The position numbers and the translations under genes were made by a program. From positions 62,001 through 126,000 of the forward strand of contig JAJKFJ010022722.1 in assembly GCA_027382625.1 (NCBI GenBank): a stretch of DNA of 64,000 bases, in the 5' to 3' direction. Each line of letters starts with the position of its first letter. Positions within the stretch are counted from its first letter, which is position 1. Below, piece after piece: positions 23,049-34,415 of the stretch. The DNA is from Tetmemena sp. SeJ-2015 (Eukaryota > Ciliophora > Spirotrichea > Sporadotrichida > Oxytrichidae). Below the pieces are notes generated by a model that was given only the letters and a program-made list of their open reading frames with translations, made no database searches and was not told the origin of the DNA.

Positions 23049-25303
23049 ATGCCTAAGTCTACCTCTAATTCCACTGCCACTAACTCAAGAAGATAGTCCC
23101 AGAATAGGTCAATTATGAATAGTAGCACTGTTTAAAAGCCTTCAAACTCTTACTAAATGCAAACACCAATAAAGTCAGTATAATAAAAATTTAATTTTGT
23201 CTTTTTGAAATCAATTAAAGAAGTAAAAAAGCAGAATCCGCATTATAGTGCACTCAGCAGCTAAAAGCTAAGCATATCCCCAGCCAGCAGAAATCTCCAA
23301 CATCAAAATGAAAACATTCATAAAGCCATGACTGAGATGATAGAGAGATTCTAGATCCACGACTCAGCAGTGCACAGTAGCTCCAAGAAGGTTTCATTCT
23401 CAAGGAATCCAGAGTGCAGCCAAAACTCACTCTGCTTTTATTCTGAAGGAAAATTCACGAGTGAGAATGCATAAAATTACGACACAACTCAATCTACAGT
23501 TTCCTCACCAATAACCAAAGACTCCTTCAATTTCAGAAGCCAAGTTAAATACAACCCACTTCTCCCTCCAAGGACCAGAAATACAAACCAAGTCAAGCAA
23601 AATGCCACTCAGGCCTTCAAAGCTAAATCAAAATGTATATTTTAAGCTTATATAAAGATTGCTATAAAATAATTAAGAATTCTAATTTTATTTACAATTT
23701 ATCAAAGCTAATATGAGTTAATCAGGGTGCTATAAAATGAATAATTATTCAATCGACTAAAAAAATAATTCTTAGAATATTACAAATCAGAACAGCATAG
23801 GACACCTTTCCTAAGTCTAAACTAAATTTTCCACAGGCACTTTTAGTTCAATTTAAACTTCAGCTCATAAGCAAAAGACAGCCAACAATATAACTAATTG
23901 GAATATATTTTCTCTAAATTTATATTTTGGCTTTAATAGTCGATCAAATCAATCTTTATAGAAGGAACTTTAAGTACTCGAAGAGAGAAGAAAGGTGCTA
24001 GTAAATTAATTATTTAACTCAAAGTATGGGGCCTCTAACTCAAACTCCAGCTAAGATCTAAATTTGGTTGCAAAACATTCAGAATAGGATAATGTCTCTG
24101 TTAATTAGCAAAAATAAAATTAGGAGTTTCACAAGAGATCCACTAGAAATTAATTTCAGTATTGAATGTATCAATTATCTCTTAATTTTACTATAAATGA
24201 TTACAAGAATTCGTCTAGAGTTCTAGATTTGTCGCATGAATATTATGAAAGCTAGCAATTTTAATCAGAAGTGAAGACGAACTTTAACTCTAGGAAAGCA
24301 AAACCCCATATCTAAGTTTAATCCAATCAAATTTATGAATATAAAATTCATTAAGTGTCTGTGGTAGAAGACTTTAAGAAGGGAAAATAAGCTTTAAAAG
24401 AGCAAAGCATGAATGTCAGTCAAGAAAAGAAATTCAAAGGAAATGAGAGAAATCACCTATCAAACTTTATATCTTAAAAAGTAGATTCTATTTTTAACAA
24501 ACTTCAAAATGAATTATACATAAGAGGAATAAGAAAATACAATCCTCTCCAGATCAAGAAATAAAAGATTATTTCATCTTCACTCTCAAATAATTATTTA
24601 TCATCTATAAAAATTCAATCGAATTTTCTGAACTTTGACTAAAAGCTAAGGTCTAAAGTAGTTTCACCTTAGAACAAGGGAGATTTCTTCATTGGAAATG
24701 ATGCTTCAACAATGAGATTAGATCGCTCGAAATACTAAATGTCCTCTCCATTGAATCAATCCCATCTTAAATAAAATCTTTCCACTTTCATATATAAATC
24801 TTGTAAAAAAGATGAGAGACTACACTTCACAAATATGCGGGCTGGCTGGGTCAACTGAAACAGTGCAACCACAGACTGAAATGGAAATAAGAGAGAAGTC
24901 CCGCGTGAGATATGACTAAACTACTTCAATGGAAAGGCAGAATTTAGGAATGGAATCCAGAGTTGGTGAAATTTTCAATGATAGTAAGTTAAAAGACTTG
25001 AAGAGAGACCATCTAAATTCCACACTCACTAATATGATAGAACACAAGCCTTTTAATCATCAAATGCAAACTGACATTCTAAATTCATAGCAATTTTTAT
25101 AAACTGAGGCTTATCAAAGTCGAAGGGACATTCTTATGCCTGAAACTTCAAGAGATGGGTTACTCACAGCAGCAGTTTTAGGTCTAAGAGGGGTAAATAA
25201 CATAATAGGCTCTAGGAGTACGAGTGGCTCTAGAGGTAGAGGGGATTTTAGAGATAGGTGTGATGCTTTCAAGAGTCAAATCTCATTAGCTTGGCCTTAA
25301 TGA
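23049..25303 (+). CDS. Large Ser/Asn/Gln-rich protein, interrupted
   Basis: From ATG 23049 the frame reads PKSTSNSTATNSRRQSQNRS and stays open past 23630. Between about 23640 and 24180 the open frame becomes AT-rich and implausible, and coding quality returns in another frame near 24190 (INDYKNSSRVLDLSHEYYES), so one or more IESs lie there. A further one-base slip is needed near 24810-24850, after which the frame GLAGSTETVQPQTEMEIREK runs to TGA 25301-25303, with a Gly/Arg/Ser-rich tail. Mostly disordered; no recognised domain. Confidence 0.6.
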
Positions 25304-25501
25304 GTGATATGATTCAAATTAAAATCTCTGTCTCTCTCCTCCTTTCTAGTTTAAAAGGGGGCTTAAGTATAACTCTTCTAAGTAGCTTTGATTTTATTTG
25401 TCAATGTGAAGCACGTAATAATATTATTTATTTATTAATAGTTTGATTGGCATTATTAATTTGGAATAATATCGGTTATTTTATTAAGTTCTCAATTTTA
25501 A

Positions 25502-27149
25502 ATGGAATCAAAGTCCAAATCTTCCTCCTCCTCATCATCTGCAGGCCAGATAGCTGAGCCTCGGACTCACTTTGGAGAAACTCAGCCTGTCAAGCTCGTA
25601 AATTAGGATTGCTTCTTTACAAGGAGTCTATAGGAGTTAAAGAAGGCCCATGAAATGCTAAGTCACAGTGACAATAAACTTAGTAAGAAAGAGCAATAGA
25701 GAGGTGAAGCGAGAAAGACTTATCAAATTGTATAGTTTCGAAAATGGACCAGTTGCAGCCAATCACAATGAAATTCCTGATGGGCCAGATTTTCTCAAGT
25801 TCAGTCTCTAATATATTAGGAGTGGCAATGGGACATCCTCTTGATACGGTGAAGGTTAGAATATAAGCAGAATTTAAATAAATGGATGTGTAGACGAGGA
25901 TGCAGGTGTCAAAGACTAAAATCGGAATTATGGAGTGCATACGTCAAACTGTGAATACAGAGGGTGTAAGCATCAACTCTCTCAAGAGGGCAGGCAACTT
26001 TTAAAAAGCTTTCAGATATGTCATACCTTTATATTTACAGCTTCATTCTATTCATGACTTGTTAAATTAATCTCAATATATTAAAGCGTGTTATGAAATT
26101 GTTTATAGTATTTGGGATTGTATAAAGGGCTACTATCACCATTGGCAGGTTCAGCTCCTTATAATACAGTGTAAGCAATCATGATATTTGTGCCCAGTAA
26201 TTTTCTACTGAAATGCGCTCATTTTTATTCTATCCTTAAGATTTAATCACCAAACTCATTAAGATTAAATTATAGAGTCTTTGTTGCCAATGAATTGACA
26301 AAGAGAAAGCTGCAGCAGTATGACTTCACTGATTAGAATTTGGGTTTGATTACAGGAACGGTTGGAGGAACGTAAGTTAACGCTTAGGGCTATTTAATAT
26401 TTTGTGGCTCTAAATTATACCCTCGCTCTAATTATCTAAACAAGGGTTGGAAGAGGAATTAACAATTTAACTAATTAGGTTTGGACTGTTTGTATTCGTA
26501 CCAATGGAGGTTTTAAAATGCAATGTGCAGGTCAACACAGGCAACTTTATGGGCTACAGGGAATACATTCCAATCATTTATGAACTGAAATTATGAAAAG
26601 CATCATATGTTTTGAATTTATGCAAAGAAGGGGCTTCCAGGATTTTACCAAGGGTATTGGGCGACATTTTGGAGGGACGTGCCAGGGTGGGGAATTTACT
26701 TCTACTCTTATGAGGCCCTGAAGAACTATTTCTATAAGAACTATTTGAACTAATACAAAGACAACTAGCAAAACTATAAGAGCAAAGAACTGCTGGTCCG
26801 CCTATTCTGCGGAGGAATGGCAGGAGTCAATAGTCAACAAATACATATATGTATTATGTTTAGTTGGCTTCTGTGTTTCCCATTTGATGTGGTGAAGACC
26901 CAAATCCAAGTGAACATTCTCTCTGAAGAACCTGTAGAGATGAGGATGCGCAAAGTCATAGTCAAACTTTATAAAGAAAAGGGAGTGCGCTATTTCTACA
27001 CTGGAATTAAAGTTATCATTACAAAAAAAAACACAATTTATAGCATTTAGATATGAATGATGGCTAACTTAATCAGAACATTTCCAGTAGACGCAATCAT
27101 TCTAGCAAGCTTCGATTACATCAATGACTGGCTTGAAACTTTTGACTGA
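25502..27149 (+). CDS. Mitochondrial carrier family protein
   Basis: Mitochondrial inner-membrane solute carrier. A Ser-rich leader (ATG 25502) and an intron precede the first repeat, with the signature MGHPLDTVKTRMQ. Repeat 2 has VFVPMEVLKCNVQV (a variant signature), and repeat 3 has CFPFDVVKTQIQV followed by the conserved RYFYTGI. The closing helix reads RTFPVDAIILASFDYIND. Introns of 39 bp to about 150 bp and two IESs (26577-26616, 26831-26860) are removed to read the ~300-residue core. The substrate cannot be told; the repeat features resemble the carnitine/acylcarnitine-ornithine group only loosely. A run of nine A near 27025 marks a frame uncertainty. Confidence 0.9.
26577..26616. other. 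40-bp internal eliminated sequence, pointer TTTATG
   Basis: TTTATG at 26577-26582 repeats at 26617-26622. Deletion removes an in-frame TGA and joins YREYIPIIY to AKKGLPGFYQGYWATF, a typical carrier loop. Confidence 0.85.
26831..26860. other. 30-bp internal eliminated sequence, pointer TAGT
   Basis: TAGT at 26831 repeats at 26861. Removal joins GGMAGVNS to WLLCFPFDVVKT, restoring the third carrier signature spacing. Confidence 0.8.
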
Positions 27150-27545
27150 ATCCTTCAGCCTCAACCTCCTTGGACTCAGCTTTCCAAGAGTCAAGTATAA
27201 GTAAACTAGCTAAATATTATGATTCAATGTTTTTGGCTTAGCTCTTATTAAAAGACTTGGAATTGAGTGAAAGGCGGAGAGTTCAAATTATAGATATTCA
27301 TTGAGGAGGCTCTTTAAATTTTTGCATCGCGCTTAGTCTTAGTTTCTAGTGCGATATTTTATTTAAACGATTCACTGCTTTCCCTCTATAATTTACTCTA
27401 AATAAAATTTTGAAAAGAGAAAAGCATTTTAAAATCAAACTAAGCTTATAACTACTACAATAGATAATGATATAAATTCAAAGAAGGAGTTTCTTACTTG
27501 ACCTATTTATATTTTAGTTTATTTAGTTACTCGATGGATTATTCA
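27150..27545. other. Intergenic, nothing recognised
   Basis: AT-rich region between convergent genes (carrier, plus; next gene, minus). Confidence 0.5.
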
Positions 27546-29023
27546 TCATAGAATTTAAGAAATACAAAAATGATTATTGCGGAGACTCTATCTGTGTGTA
27601 GCTCTCCGCTCCGAGGCTTTACTTTAGACTCGGCTTCTTGGTTTAATTTCTCCCTTAAGCTATTCCATACTTATCTTTCTATTTATAAGCTTCTTGAATT
27701 CAGTAATTTTGTCAATTAGCTCAGTTGAATCATTACTAAGTTGAATCTGCTGCAGCTTGTTCTCAAATTAGGTTGAGAGATCATAGTAGGGCAAGCTTCC
27801 CTTCTTTGCTTGCTCAACTTTTGGAGTCACTCTGTTCGTGTGCTTTCGGCTTCTCTATTTTCCTCTTTGAGGCGTCCTCTCTGGCTATATAAAAATTGTA
27901 AGTCTATTTTAGGAGAGAAGATGAGTGATCTATTTTGACTCTAAGGTTTTGTGATTTGGGTCTCTGTCTACGCCATTCTCTTGCTTTGCTGCTCGAAGTT
28001 GAAGATGAAGCCTTCTTTTCTTGACTTTAATGATTTAAAAATAAGTGAATTTAATTGACCTGCACAGGCCACTATAATCGGAGATAGTCGGTTCATGGCC
28101 CGATTGATGTTTTTAGAAATCCTGTTGTTATTTGATTGCAGGCTGTCAGAATCATTATGATTAGAGAGAAGACTTAGTAAATTCCTTGACATTCTATTGG
28201 TGTTGTGATTGTTGTTATTATTGTTGCCACTTCTATGACTTAGATGCGATATTTATTTCCTATAAATAAATTTATGGATGCTAAAATTTGGTGGTAGACT
28301 CCCTCAGTTCATCCATTTGCACTTCAAGCGTTCTTTTACCTATTAGACTCTGATTTTAGTGTGAATCGTTTCTCCCACTAGACTTTCTGTTCTTGTAAGT
28401 GAGCCTGTTTTAATTGGCACTCGCTCTGTGCTCTCCAGTAAGATGTTTGGAATTTCGGTTTCTATTGCTCGATAGCCCAGTCATAGTTAGACTGTTACTT
28501 ATTTGATTGGTAACTCGATGGTATAGCTCAGTTCTAAAAAAAAATCTATTAAAATCTCTTAAGTAAAATAAAGTTTGAGAAGAGTTGTGCATTGTTAGTT
28601 CCAGAGAGTAGAAGGCTGGGATTTATCTTGAATAGTCTCTCCCCTTAGTGGTCATGAGGATGAAATCTTTCATGTACTCGATGCTTTCCTTCTAATTTAA
28701 GAATCCTTTACCTGTTGCGATCTAACTCAATAAGAAATACTATAGGACTAAAGATGATGATCTTATTTTGAAGGAAAGTAGGCTCACCTTATGCAAACAG
28801 CGTTTTAAATCTGCTCACAAACTCTGGATTCTCACAATAGTGAGTACCTCTATAAACAAGCAGCTTTTTCCCTATCTGGCTCAATTTATAAATATTGCAA
28901 AGTAAATTTGATCCTCTAGATGTCAAGTTTGTCTATCTCTTCATATTAGGCTTCCTTTCCATCCTGATGCAATAAATTTTTACTCTAGTCCTCCCCCTCC
29001 TTTTCTTCTTCCTCAGACCCCAT
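27546..29023 (-). CDS. Hypothetical Ser/Asn/Arg-rich protein
   Basis: Minus-strand coding in several frames joined by introns or IESs. The 5' block has a strongly acidic stretch just after MGSEEEEKEGEDQ and then LLVYRGTHYCENPEFVSRFK. The middle blocks are Ser/Asn-rich (STKSSGRNDSH style, poly-Asn near 28215). The last block, KVEQAKKGSLPYYDLSTQFE, has coiled-coil character and ends at TGA 27546-27548. The frame is also open upstream of 29023, overlapping the end of the TBC gene, so the start is uncertain. No known domain. Confidence 0.5.
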
Positions 29024-29169
29024 GGATGGAAGTCTTACAAATACGGTTTCTGATTCATTGCTTGTCCTTTTTTGGCTTGCCTAACTTCCTTTCTATAATT
29101 GAGTCTCTAGGCTTTGTGGATTGCTGGAAAGTTTAGAGTTTTAATTTTAGAAAGACTATTAGTTGAAGG

Positions 29170-32100
29170 TCAAAGTCCTTTGATTTCTAACGCTTTCGAA
29201 GAACTTAAAATTCTACGATTCGTGCACATCTCTATTTTAAAATAAGTGAATTAATTTGTTTCATCTTCATGAGTCTTGAAAATCCAAGCACTGGGATCCG
29301 AATTTAAGAGTCTGCCAAAATCAAGGGGATGAGATTGATTGTGATGAACGAGTGAGTTTTGGCTTTTGATTTCATCAAAGAACTTGGAACTGAAGTAATC
29401 TTCGATTATGGTTGGAGGTTTGAGAGTCTTAAAGCAAAAGTACTAGGGATGCAAGGCTCTGAAAGTCAAGTCGTACATGCAAATTGGCCAGCTTGGATTG
29501 CAAGTGAAATTCTACACAGCAAAATCCTCAAAATCCTAAGTTTAGAATACTTATCAACATCATCAATAAAAACATAGATCACCTTTAAATTTAACTACTT
29601 GGTTGAGGTTTTGTATCTTCTAGTCGCTTATAAACAAATCACTCCTTTGCTTGTACAATTCGAGTGTCCTCAACTTTTACAAGCCATTAAAAATCCCAAA
29701 CTTATTGAAGAATTGCTGCTTCTTTAAACTCACCAAGCCCAAAATATATATTTTGTGCCTAAGTATAATAAAGTTTATCTATCTTTGCATCTAATCGTCT
29801 TAAGCAGCGAGTTGATTCTTTTATTAAAGTTGAATCAATGTGAACGGCTGGCTTTCAACTTAATCTTAACTAATAATAGCTCTTAGCCTTCGCAAGGTTT
29901 TTCCTCTAGGAGGCTTGAAATCTTTGCTACCGAAGCAAGCTATATACAAAAGTCTCTCATGCGAAACTAAATGGTCTTAGATGTTTTCAATAATCATGAA
30001 GAGCTCAGCTAAAAAGAGAATAAGTAAGAAGAAGTAAATGCTTACAAAAAGTTTCAGACTCTAGAATTTTCTCCCTCAGTAAATAAACTAAATGGAATAT
30101 ATCTCTTATTTAAATATAAGATTGATAAGGAAATGTTCTAAATGAAATTGCAGCCTCTCAAGAAGATCAAATCTAGAATTGCTAGTGATACCTAAAATAC
30201 AGATAAGGGACTAAATTAGTCTTACGCTTTCACTCAGCTTGTCAGAAAATAAAGTTATAAACCAGTTAATAGAAAACAACATCGGATCGAACTTGAGATC
30301 TTAAAATTTCTTGTCAATATAGGGCAGGCAATCACTAATTTACTGCTTCAGTATTTTAGATTCAGATTGAACCCCAATAAGATGAGTGAAGTAATCTAAT
30401 GGCAGGATGGTTTCTATCAGCATGGCATAAACCCAAAAAGTATCCTCCTCACTAGAAATTTAATCAATCTTCCCACTATGAAGTTCATTTATTATTAAAT
30501 TTTATCATGCCCTAGGTGTAGCCTACTATTGGATTTCTCTTTGTATAAGCTATCAGGATTCTTCTTATACTCGCAAGGACTCCTGGCAGATGATAGAATT
30601 CATCATCAGGAAATGTTCTTTTAAGATCGATCTCGATTTAGTGAAGGGCTGGATTGGGATAATCAGGGAAATCATTTGCTAGTGCTGGGTAATAAGTTTG
30701 CTGTATAGAATCATCAATTATATTCTATGCTCCTGATGCAAGCCTCCAATACTAAATTTCATTATACGCTAAACTACTAAATTTACCCTTCCTCTTAGAC
30801 CCTCAGGTATTCCCCTAATGACATAAGGTGTAAGGTATTCTCTTTCATCCTCCGAGAGGATAGAGGTCTTCTCTAAAATCTATAACAAGCTTAATATTTC
30901 AGTCTATCAAAAATAAGCTTCAATATATAGCTTACCTCATTTAATTGCAAATGCTCGGCTTCCTTTAGCAACTTAGTTTATCGATCAAGAAGACTTTGGT
31001 TAGCAGTCTATATTCCTGTGAGCCCATACTATCTGAACCCTGACATCTATTCGTAGTCTCTATCCTAATTTCTGGATGCAAGTCTTCCTTGAGGGCTGAA
31101 ATTCATCTGATGGCTATTATGAGATGTCATCTAATTATTGAAGCCTGTCACCGGCCTCATTTAGTTTCTCTTAAATTTATCAGTGGATGAGACCAGCTCA
31201 CTTTACCGAAGCAAGGTTTGATTAAAAGTCAAGGTCTCATCACCAAATTCCTCACCTTCTACAATATGGATTTTACTCTCTGACTACTAATCGATGTGTA
31301 GGTTGTGAAGACTGTTTTAATAGGATAATTGAAAATTCACTCCACTGTTCGTAGGGCTCATTGGGAACTTTAGATTCTATATATACTGCTTCGAGTTGTT
31401 AGCTGTCTTTACTTCCTATCTGCTAAAGCTGCTGGTTAACTTTTTTAGGGATAAGTTAATATGTACAAGTAATACATTTCATTAAGAGATGACTTAGTTT
31501 GATTCTTCTTGGAAGCTACCTATTGCTCATGAATTTTTTTCATAGCATCAAAAGATGCTCCACCAAAATTGACTGTTTAAGTTCTTTGCTCCTGCTAATT
31601 TGAGTTGTAAGAGGGTTAGTTGTTGCGTATTTAGGATTTGCTTAAATAATTTTATCTGATAAAGCTCTCTCCATTCCCTTCAGTGCTTGCCTACTGAGAT
31701 TCTTAATAGAGCGTTGGGGCGGGGCTCTTTTGACCAGAGCTGCCATTATTACCCCTCTTCTCATTCTAATTCTCTGCTTTGTATTTGATATTGTTCTTTA
31801 TATTAGTTCTTATGTTACTATCCTTTAAGTCTAACACCAATATATTTCATTAGAAATAAAGTACAAGTGTATATAAAATTGTCTTCAAGTTTCTTCTTTA
31901 AAATTTTCTAATCCTTGTGTGAGAGTGGAGTGGATTGCTAAATACTCGCGAATTACGTTCCTATAAAAGTCTAATTAAAATTTCATAAGTAAAGATCAAG
32001 TGAAAAATCTAGTTAGACTTCTAGTTTGAAGTCCTCATTGTGTTTTATCCTAACTTCATGAAGTTTTACTCTTAGAATATTTGCTGAGTTATCCCGAATT

Positions 32101-32888
32101 TCTGAGTGCCAAATTCGAGATCTTTTCTCCCAAAATGACTTGCCATAGGACTATGAGCTGAAAATTAATATACAATTGAAAAGTGAATAGGCGTCATACC
32201 CAATTAATCAACATATTATAAAAACAATTTCCTTATTTATCACTGGCTATGTTAGCTTAGGTGTGGTTAAGTTAGGACTTATCTTTTGCTTTAACGTATT
32301 TTTCAGTCTGTTTGCCACTATCTCTTGAAGACCCCTGACCAAATTTGGGCATTTTCATGCTCTTCAAGAAACCCCACCTCCCTTTCTTTTTATCTTAAGC
32401 TTATTAAATAGGTAAGAATAAAAGATCCTCTATAAATATTGCTTGTGGTGTCTCTAACTCATTAAAATAAGTACCCTCAGTTTCCTCTCGGATAGCTTCC
32501 ATTTAAGAGCCTTTTTTCATTACTCTAAAATAATAACTATTAATCCAATCATTCGATATTCACAAAGATTTTCACCACAAATGAATACGCCTATAATGTT
32601 TTTCTTTTGCTGCAATCATAAGATTCACAATATCTAGGAATTTCAATCTTCTTTTGAGTTTATTGAGCTGATGAAAGTCATTTCTTATGTCTTGCATTTC
32701 ATCAGACTATAGGAAAGAAAACTTCTTGGCCTTTAATTCTTTGTCATTCAGCCTATTTTCATAATCATCTCCATACATCAATTTATAATAGCATGTCTAT
32801 AAATTGTTAAATTAAATTTAAGTATGGCTTTGTCGCCAGTGAGTTTCTCTTTCTTCTTCTTTTTCTAGCTTGATTACCTGCTTCTCAT
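29170..32888 (-). CDS. TBC-domain Rab GTPase-activating protein
   Basis: Stimulates GTP hydrolysis by Rab GTPases in vesicle traffic. The diagnostic block is on the minus strand at about 30850-30050: IRGIPEGLRGRV, IEIDLKRTFPDDEFY (the IxxDxxRT arginine-finger motif), GYTQGMNFIVGRLIKF (the YxQGMN glutamine-finger motif), then EEDTFWVYAMLIETILP and INWFITLFSDKLSES. A long Ser/Asn/Gln-rich N-terminal region precedes it, starting near 32888 with a Lys-rich leader. Several GT-AG introns of about 34-60 bp and short IESs (for example 30485-30504) are removed. The C-terminus, with TFRALHPQYFCFKTLKPPTI, ends near 29170. Confidence 0.9.
30485..30504. other. 20-bp internal eliminated sequence, pointer TCAT
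   Basis: On the coding strand ATGA repeats on either side of an AT-only 16-bp core. Deletion restores the invariant TBC motif GYTQGMNF and removes an in-frame TGA. Confidence 0.88.
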
Positions 32889-33016
32889 GTTATCTTAACA
32901 AAAACAACATAGATAAATCAAATCTCTAATTAAATAAATCTGGTGAAGCATTATTTATAGATTTAAATAATAAAATAGGAAATTAATTCCTTTAATTAAT
33001 TATTCTAACTATTTTT

Positions 33017-33125
33017 TGTAAGTAAAGTAAAGTAAAATTTGAGGAATGTAAATTAATAATCATTTTTCAAAACCAGCACTAATCGTACTAGTTAAAAATC
33101 ACGATATACCATCCTATTTAAAACT
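33017..33125. repeat. Diverged copy of a dispersed repeat
   Basis: Contains GTAAAGTAAAATTTGAGGAA and continues with similarity by eye to 61129-61235 (same orientation). It overlaps the last in-frame codons of the minus-strand gene ending at 33067, suggesting that gene's true end is earlier. Confidence 0.45.
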
Positions 33126-34301
33126 ATTTTTGAATAAAAACATTTGACACTATTTTTTGTTTACAAACAACTAAGGCTTTTCGATCACAAAAAACATGAT
33201 CTTTATCTCTAGCCAAAAATTAAATTTCTAAATATTTAATAAGGCACAAGGCTGAATATAAAATTTAAAGCATTCCTTTCTCACAAAGGAATTATATTAA
33301 AAGTATTTGCAATTTTATTAAATCAATCCCTATATTGAATTGGTCAAAATATTGATTCTCAAATTGATCTTGGTAATTATCTTGATCTATAAGTACAGAT
33401 CCTGTATCTTGAAAGTTTCTTTTTCTCTATATTATTTGTTGAAACTATTGTGGCTTATTAAATTCAACTTATTGATTTGGAATTTAGTTTTAATTAACAA
33501 GTCTAAGGTTAATTTTTTGTGGTTTAGATTCTAAAGAAGAGGGCCTTATTTTAATTTCTTCTGGCTTTCTATTTTGACTTCTACTAGACGATTACTCTCT
33601 AAAAAAATTATTTCTATTTAAAACAAACTATGAATATCTATGAGTATGGACCTATGAAGAATTTAATTATAAAAATAAACCAAAAAGTTAGAATATTTTC
33701 TATAGCCTTTAGGAGGTGGAGGATTTAAACGTAGCTGGCTTTTTCTTTCTTCCTCATCGAACATCTCCAGCACCTCTTACAGGTTCTCTTTATTAACCTT
33801 GCTGTCAGCTCTTGCTCTTCTGGCTGTGTTTCTTTACTCCATCGTATTCTTTCTCTAAGCTTGTTCGACCTGATTTTATCCTGATAAATCAGAGATATCA
33901 ATCTTAACCAACTGCTTTTTAGTTTCACTTGCTTATTTATTTACTCCTATGATATCTGATTTAGGAAAAAGATTGTCTTATTGATTATTATTATGGCTAT
34001 TTTAGTGCAGAAGATGATGTTATTTCCCTAGAGTTTAATGATTATTTTAATGTCTATCATCAAAGAACAGGTCAGAATCTACTCGCTTATGCTTAGGTGC
34101 AAGATTTTGTGCAAGATTTTAGATTCACGTATTGCTATTTTATTCTTTTACATTATAATTTTGCAGATTTTACAGTTTCAAATTATGAGCTCCACTGGTT
34201 TTATTAGACTGATACAGGTCCTTAAAAGGGGAATTATCATTTTGAGGGCGAAAATTTATTTCTCTCTCTTTTTTGTTGTCCACATGAGATTTGTTTTTCA
34301 T
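33067..34301 (-). CDS. Asn/Gln-rich hypothetical protein
   Basis: Start ATG (complement 34299-34301) reads KNKSHVDNKKEREINFRPQN. A 21-bp IES (34116-34136) hides an in-frame TGA; without it the protein continues NLAQNLAPKHKRVDSDLFFD, a poly-His/Asn stretch, a charged helical part (QAQRKNTMEQRNTARRARA) and a Pro patch NPPPPKG. After an AT-rich break near 33600-33690, a second block reads EQSSSRSQNRKPEEIKIRPS and becomes Gln/Asn-rich. The in-frame stop is 33067, within a dispersed repeat, so the real end is probably upstream. Function unknown. Confidence 0.6.
34116..34136. other. 21-bp internal eliminated sequence, pointer ATTTTA
   Basis: ATTTTA at 34116-34121 repeats at 34137-34142. It contains the only in-frame TGA of this block (complement 34125-34127) and is a multiple of three, so the frame is the same on both sides. 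Confidence 0.75.
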
Positions 34302-34415
34302 TTTATAATAACTTATTAAATCAAATCCTTTTAAGATTTCTCTTTCTCGATAGAGGATATAGATAAAATCTTTCATCAAAAGACCTTACGAAAGTATAAT
34401 GAATTTTGTTATTTA

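Noticed and set aside
29359..31092. Plus-strand 578-codon frame as a gene
   Set aside because: The minus strand here encodes a clear TBC domain with its two catalytic motifs and in-frame introns/IESs. The plus-strand translation has no domain and is an antisense shadow.
33340..33534. Plus-strand hydrophobic frame at 33.4 kb
   Set aside because: Antisense of an Asn/Gln-rich minus-strand coding block; composition is mirrored.
34125..34127. In-frame TGA as readthrough or reassigned codon
   Set aside because: A 21-bp segment flanked by the repeat ATTTTA contains it and is a multiple of three, so IES removal explains it without recoding.
34038..34319. Plus-strand hydrophobic frame at 34 kb
   Set aside because: It lies opposite the minus-strand Asn/Gln-rich gene, whose frame is restored by a 21-bp IES. 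The hydrophobicity comes from antisense of Asn/Lys codons.
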